64,000 nucleotides of DNA from Macrotrachela quadricornifera (Eukaryota > Rotifera > Eurotatoria > Philodinida > Philodinidae). Shown one piece after another: positions 59,701 through 64,000 of the stretch. Below the pieces are notes generated by a model, which saw only the letters and a list, made by a program, of their open reading frames with translations, did not search any database and had not been told where the DNA came from. The translations under genes and the position numbers were made by a program. Within the stretch, counting starts at the first letter, position 1. Every line of letters starts with the position of its first letter. The stretch lies in contig JAJEKB010000262.1 in NCBI GenBank assembly GCA_022393335.1, positions 1 through 64,000 on the forward strand, read 5' to 3'.

Positions 59701-60455
59701 GGTTCTTTTTTAATAACAACGGATGTTGTTTCTTTTTTAGTCACAGGCGTTGTTGGTTCTTTTTTCGGAGTAGAAGTCGTTGTTTGTTCTTTATTAGGAC
59801 TGGAAGTTGTTGTAGGTTCTTTATTAGGAATACGAGTTGTTGTAGGTTCTGTTTTAACTGTAGATACATTTGGAGAATCTATTTTTGATTCACTTTTGTT
59901 TGTTACAGGTGTTGATGAAGTTTGTCCATTTATTGTAGCAACTTTTTTAGCCTATAGAAGAAAGAAAGAAAATATAAAAATATTTAATTATCAATTGTTT
60001 ATTTTTATTCTTTTTTGTAACACGCACAGTATCTCTGATAAAAGCCCGAAGTAAATATTCAAAGATATATTCAACTGTGAGCTGAACAGTCATAATGTGT
60101 ATGTAAATTTAAAAAAGGAAAAATGAATAATTGAATAAATTATTTGGAACGAAAAAAAAAAATCGGCGCGATAAATAATCTTTGTGTTTAGTATTTTTTT
60201 ACTTACTAATGATTGATTATCTTCATCTTCCGATTCATCACTACTTGGTAAAACTCGACTTTTACGTTTTATTGGTGAATTTTGAGTAGTTTCTTTTTTA
60301 TTAATTATTGATGATTTTGAAGTATTTCCATTTGATGTTCTTGATGTATTATTATTGACTTCCTTTTTAATGGATGTAGGTGACGAAGTTTTATTGTTAG
60401 TTGTAGATTTTGAAAGAACAGGTGAAGATACTTTTGAACTGGTAATGCTCGTCAT
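56747..60455 (-). CDS. TOP1: DNA topoisomerase I, type IB
   Basis: Eleven exons in transcript order: 60455-60207, 59951-59633, 59574-59327, 59277-59162, 59092-58515, 58157-58014, 57943-57789, 57733-57634, 57563-57321, 57262-57018, 56951-56747; about 867 residues. The enzyme relaxes supercoils by nicking one strand through a 3'-phosphotyrosine. The N-terminal 270 or so residues are a Lys/Ser/Thr/Pro-rich linker with repeated KEPTTT-like units. The core begins [20 protein letters not shown]. Catalytic residues are all present: Arg in LALRVGNEK, Lys in FLGKDSIR, Arg in YNRANR, His in CNHQR, and the active Tyr in [15 protein letters not shown] coiled-coil linker lies in exon 10 and an acidic tail ([15 protein letters not shown]) ends the protein. 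The exon 2 to exon 3 junction is one base out of frame with the canonical sites, in the disordered region; exons 3-11 are consistent. Confidence 0.94.
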
Positions 60456-63400
60456 GTGGAATTTTTTTTTAATAAGAAGATTGATGAAAAAAACAACCGA
60501 AAGATTGAATGAAGACTATTATGAGTGCGCACACAATGAACAAACGAACGAACAGATTGTTTGTGTGCGCGTGGGACTTTATTTTTTTTTGTGAGACAGA
60601 CAATTTGTTGCATAAAAATATGAGTCATATAAGATAGGTGCGTTGTGGTGGTGCAATAACAGAAAATTTAATAGAAAAATTTATAATAAAAATATAAAAT
60701 TCATAATTTTTTACTTTTGTTCACATATTAATATCAATCACATTTATTTTCTAAAATAATCTATAGATGTCACTAATTAATGGTTTATTATTTAGAATAT
60801 AAATGGTGCTGGTCAAAAGATCTGACGTCCCAAAACTGCGCTTATAATACGAGTGTGACCAGTGAAATTTTATGTACATATACTCTATGATGAACACTGA
60901 TCACAAGTACTACTCCTGCCAAAATTGCTCGAGTCAGAACGAAGTTATAATATATAATATATCATGTTTCTTGTGAATCTCCTAATTTGAAAAAGAAAAG
61001 ATTATTTGAGATGAGCCATATCTTATTGTGTAGTACTGTATTCTAGCTATCTACACAATATTTATACTTTTCGTCTAAAACTCGTTTTGTTCCATACACT
61101 ATGCATCTCTATAGATTGTCTCTATCTCTTTGATATGATTATTTAAGTTTAATCGAAAACAAAGAGAAACAAGAAGTATTTATTATGAGATCTTGTCCAT
61201 CATGTACGAGTTTTTGCATTTGTTTTTTAGCCAAGATCTGTTATCCATATAACTCAATGATTGGTATTGAAATTGTAAGGAATAACAGAGGAAATCAGAT
61301 TGTCTGTCATGACAGATTAGTTTGCATACGACATTGATTGATTCTGTAGTTTTGACAATAATTCTGCGGTCATCAGTGTGACATTTCTTTCTAGTCTACT
61401 ATTTTACACCTTTTAAACTTTCAGGAAATAATGGTCAACTTGACATTTCCTAAAAATTTCAAATAAATTTATTAAGCTTTAAATGAATAATGGAACTCAT
61501 AGCGATATCACATGACTTTCTTATTCTTCAATGGTTACAGTAAAATGATCAGAATTCTTCAACAACTTGCTGAAATTTAATGAAGTTGATACTGTAGATA
61601 GCTAAAATATAATATAACACAATGAGATCTTACTTAGCTCAACTAATTTTTTCTTTCTCGAGTTATGAGATTCAGAAGAAATATATCATGCTACCTATTA
61701 TAACTTTATTCTGACTCAAGTAATTTTGACTAAAAGAGTGCTTATAATCAATGTTCATTATAGAGTAAATGCACATAAAACTTCATTTGCCGTTTAGCTC
61801 TTACCATATGTGCAGTTGACGGGTTCAGAGCGTTTGACCAGTATTGTATAAGAATTGCAAGTGCTGTAAACCATACACAAATCGACAATGATCAATCAAT
61901 ATACTGATTGATTCACTAAGAAATACATCATGAATTTTTTTTTCGCTATATTAAAACTGTTTTATGAATTCTGTCAAAATGCATGAAAATTTTATAAATC
62001 TTAAAAAGTTTTGAAGTTTACACTTGAATTACGATTTCCTGTATTTATGAGCACATTTAATCCATCTGTGTCAGACATAATAGCTGATTCGATTTCGTTT
62101 ACGAGATTGGTCTTGTTTATTATAGATGTTATTGAAAAAAAAGTATCTATTGGCCAAAAACATTAAAACTCGGTCGAATCAGATCGAAATACACAATTTT
62201 TCTTTAAAATCAACTATTAAGTTAAACATAGTCTCGCAGCTATCATAGTTAAAATCGTAATAACCAATGCTATTGCTGATAAAGTCTAATTTACTACTAG
62301 TGTCAGCAAAACTGTCATCAACTGGCGATATCTCTAATAAAAAAAAGTACGTAGAACAGATACTTATTTAGACCAGTATTTATAACAATAAATGTATCGA
62401 GTAGAAACAATAGACAGAATAAATACTGATTCTACTGTACGCACTGGTTTACACATTGTCCCAAAAATACAGAATATAAGTAGTATACTTTAATATAGAA
62501 ATATGCATTTTGATTTCAGTAGTTTCGAAGTTATATGCTGTATTCAATTAAAGATCATATTTCAATGATAGTAGATTGATACGTCTTATGTTCGATTTTA
62601 TCGTTAATTATATAAAGTTTCTCCTTTTCCTTTTCAATCATTATTTATATAACGAGTGTCCCGAAATATTTTTGACTTGTTCTTATGATTTCTTTTTCCT
62701 ACTCAAAATAGAAAAAATTACATGATACTGCGATGTTCTACCATATTTATAATAATAAAAATGTTCGGAAGACTTTTTATTTTGCAACTATCTCGACTTG
62801 AGAGAATGATAGTACCTTGATATTTGTTTTTCAAAAGACGCGTCATCGAAAGCTCTACAAAAGCTATATGAACAAAATTCTAATGCAAAATAAAAAAAGT
62901 CTTCCAGACATTCTTATTATTATAAACATGGAGAAAGATAGCACTTATATATAGACGTTCTCTTTCAACTACAGGGAAAATTGTGTGCTCTTTTTTTGTC
63001 GAGTTTTTCACGGCGCATCTTTTGAGATAAAAAAAATTTAAGTATTTATCATTTATCCACACTGAAATATATGCTAAATACAGCATGTTGCAAATATTTC
63101 GAGACACCAGGTATATAATTAGTAGCAGTAGTTCTAATTCTGCTTTTACTGTATATTTGCTATATCAATATTTGTAAGGACACTTTTTAATTCTATTTTA
63201 GATTTATAATTGCTAAATACTTTAGAACAAGTACGGCTTCGTGTTACAGATGCTTCTTCACCCACACAAAGTATTGTGTTAGGTAATGTGTGTAGAATCT
63301 GAAGTAGAATCGATATAAGGATCATGTATACTATCCGTCTTAAGAGAATAAATCAAATAGAAGCTATAAGGAATTTCTTTAAAGAAGTTTTTCAATAAAT

Positions 63401-64000
63401 AACATGAAAACATTTTCTTTTCTAAGTACAAATAGAAAAGATGTAATATATTAAGTTAAATAAATCGCTTTGCCCTTGAATGAATAGACTATTTGACAAA
63501 GTAGTTATTTTAAATGTTGTTTATGATTATTGAGATTCATGTTCAGACTCACATAATTCAATTATTTAATCATCTTTTGCGTAAGAGACGAAGGACAATT
63601 GTCTTTTTCGAAGACTAAACATAAGAAATAAATAGGCAAATTATAAAGTTTCTTTTTATTTCTAACATGATGATGTAGATCCTGGGTGATTCCATGAGGA
63701 CCTTATTAACATATTTTATCATTCATTTTTCTAGTCACGCACAGATAAAAGAAAAGTATCTCGACTATTGTCGATTTGTTATTAGAATGAATATTTTCAT
63801 TATCTTTCATGCATATAAAACAATGTATGAAAAAACACAAATTTAAAGATTTTGTTCAATGAAAAAGAAAAGATTATAGAAAATCTGTATGAGTACTTTT
63901 CAAATGAATATATCAAAGGTCATCAGTTTCTTTTTTTTTTTTATATGGAATGAAACTACTTTGATAGCAAGGAATAAATACAGGATGTGACAACTACCGG
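60456..64000. other. Region upstream of TOP1, no gene recognised
   Basis: About 3.5 kb. The first few hundred bases should hold the TOP1 promoter. A mariner-like relic lies at 62652-63111. No coding region or RNA gene is convincing up to the window end. Confidence 0.6.
62652..63111. mobile_element. Mariner-like non-autonomous element
   Basis: TA flanks a 460-base segment whose ends are inverted: ACGAGTGTCCCGAAATATTT at the left and the complement of CCTGGTGTCTCGAAATATTT at the right. A second inverted pair inside (62741-62786 and 62884-62931, sharing TTATAATAATAA and GAAGACTTTTT-like blocks) makes a nested hairpin. There is no transposase frame. Confidence 0.7.

Noticed and set aside
60805..60885. 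GCTGGTCA ... TGACCAGT inverted pair like transposon ends
   Set aside because: The arms are only about 7-8 bases and lie about 60 bases apart; too short to support an element.
1..64000. CRISPR arrays, bacterial operons or prophage
   Set aside because: No regularly spaced repeats; genes are spliced eukaryotic genes with introns, so a bacterial origin of the window is excluded.

Overview
This window is eukaryotic nuclear DNA from a small AT-rich animal genome. The coding genes are split by GT-AG introns, many only 50-80 bases long, and use A/T-ending codons with long Asn, Gln, Ser and Asp runs. ZRANB1/Trabid, SLK/STK10, TLCD1/2-type and PPxY-arrestin genes point to a metazoan. My best guess is a rotifer, perhaps a bdelloid. 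This rests on the AT-rich short introns, an apparently bacterial/fungal-type gene (DUF2945 tudor) and many small DNA-transposon relics. It is an inference, not something the sequence proves.

Layout. (1) 409-15134, minus: a large ankyrin plus armadillo-like gene of at least nine exons, running off the left edge, with three introns of about 3 kb. One intron holds a tandem and inverted repeat that may be a decayed FLYWCH finger family; another holds a foldback element. (2) 15135-21295: non-coding, with a 400-base N gap. (3) 21296-30000, plus: an SLK/STK10-type kinase with three candidate 3' terminal exons, a Tc1/mariner-like non-autonomous element in one intron and an antisense gene fragment in another. 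(4) 30681-31601, plus: a TLC-domain membrane protein. (5) 31602-35631: non-coding, with a piggyBac-like miniature element. (6) 35632-37911, plus: a Q-rich arrestin-domain gene broken by an N gap. (7) 40579-40815, plus: an intronless DUF2945 tudor protein. (8) 40957-43003, plus: COX10. (9) 44859-45548, minus: a single-domain FAD synthase. (10) 46288-48758, minus: the PP2A B55 subunit, divergent from RPLP2 (49230-49655, plus). (11) 50328-54280, plus: a Trabid-like OTU deubiquitinase. (12) 56747-60455, minus: DNA topoisomerase I. (13) 60456-64000: non-coding, with a mariner-like relic.

The genes are unrelated housekeeping and signalling genes and form no pathway or operon. COX10 (heme A synthesis) and FAD synthase are convergent neighbours that both make redox cofactors, which is probably chance. 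No tRNA, rRNA or CRISPR array was recognised. Exon borders were read by eye from splice consensus and reading phase. Nearly all junctions close in frame; the two that do not (arrestin exon 2/3, TOP1 exon 2/3) are flagged.
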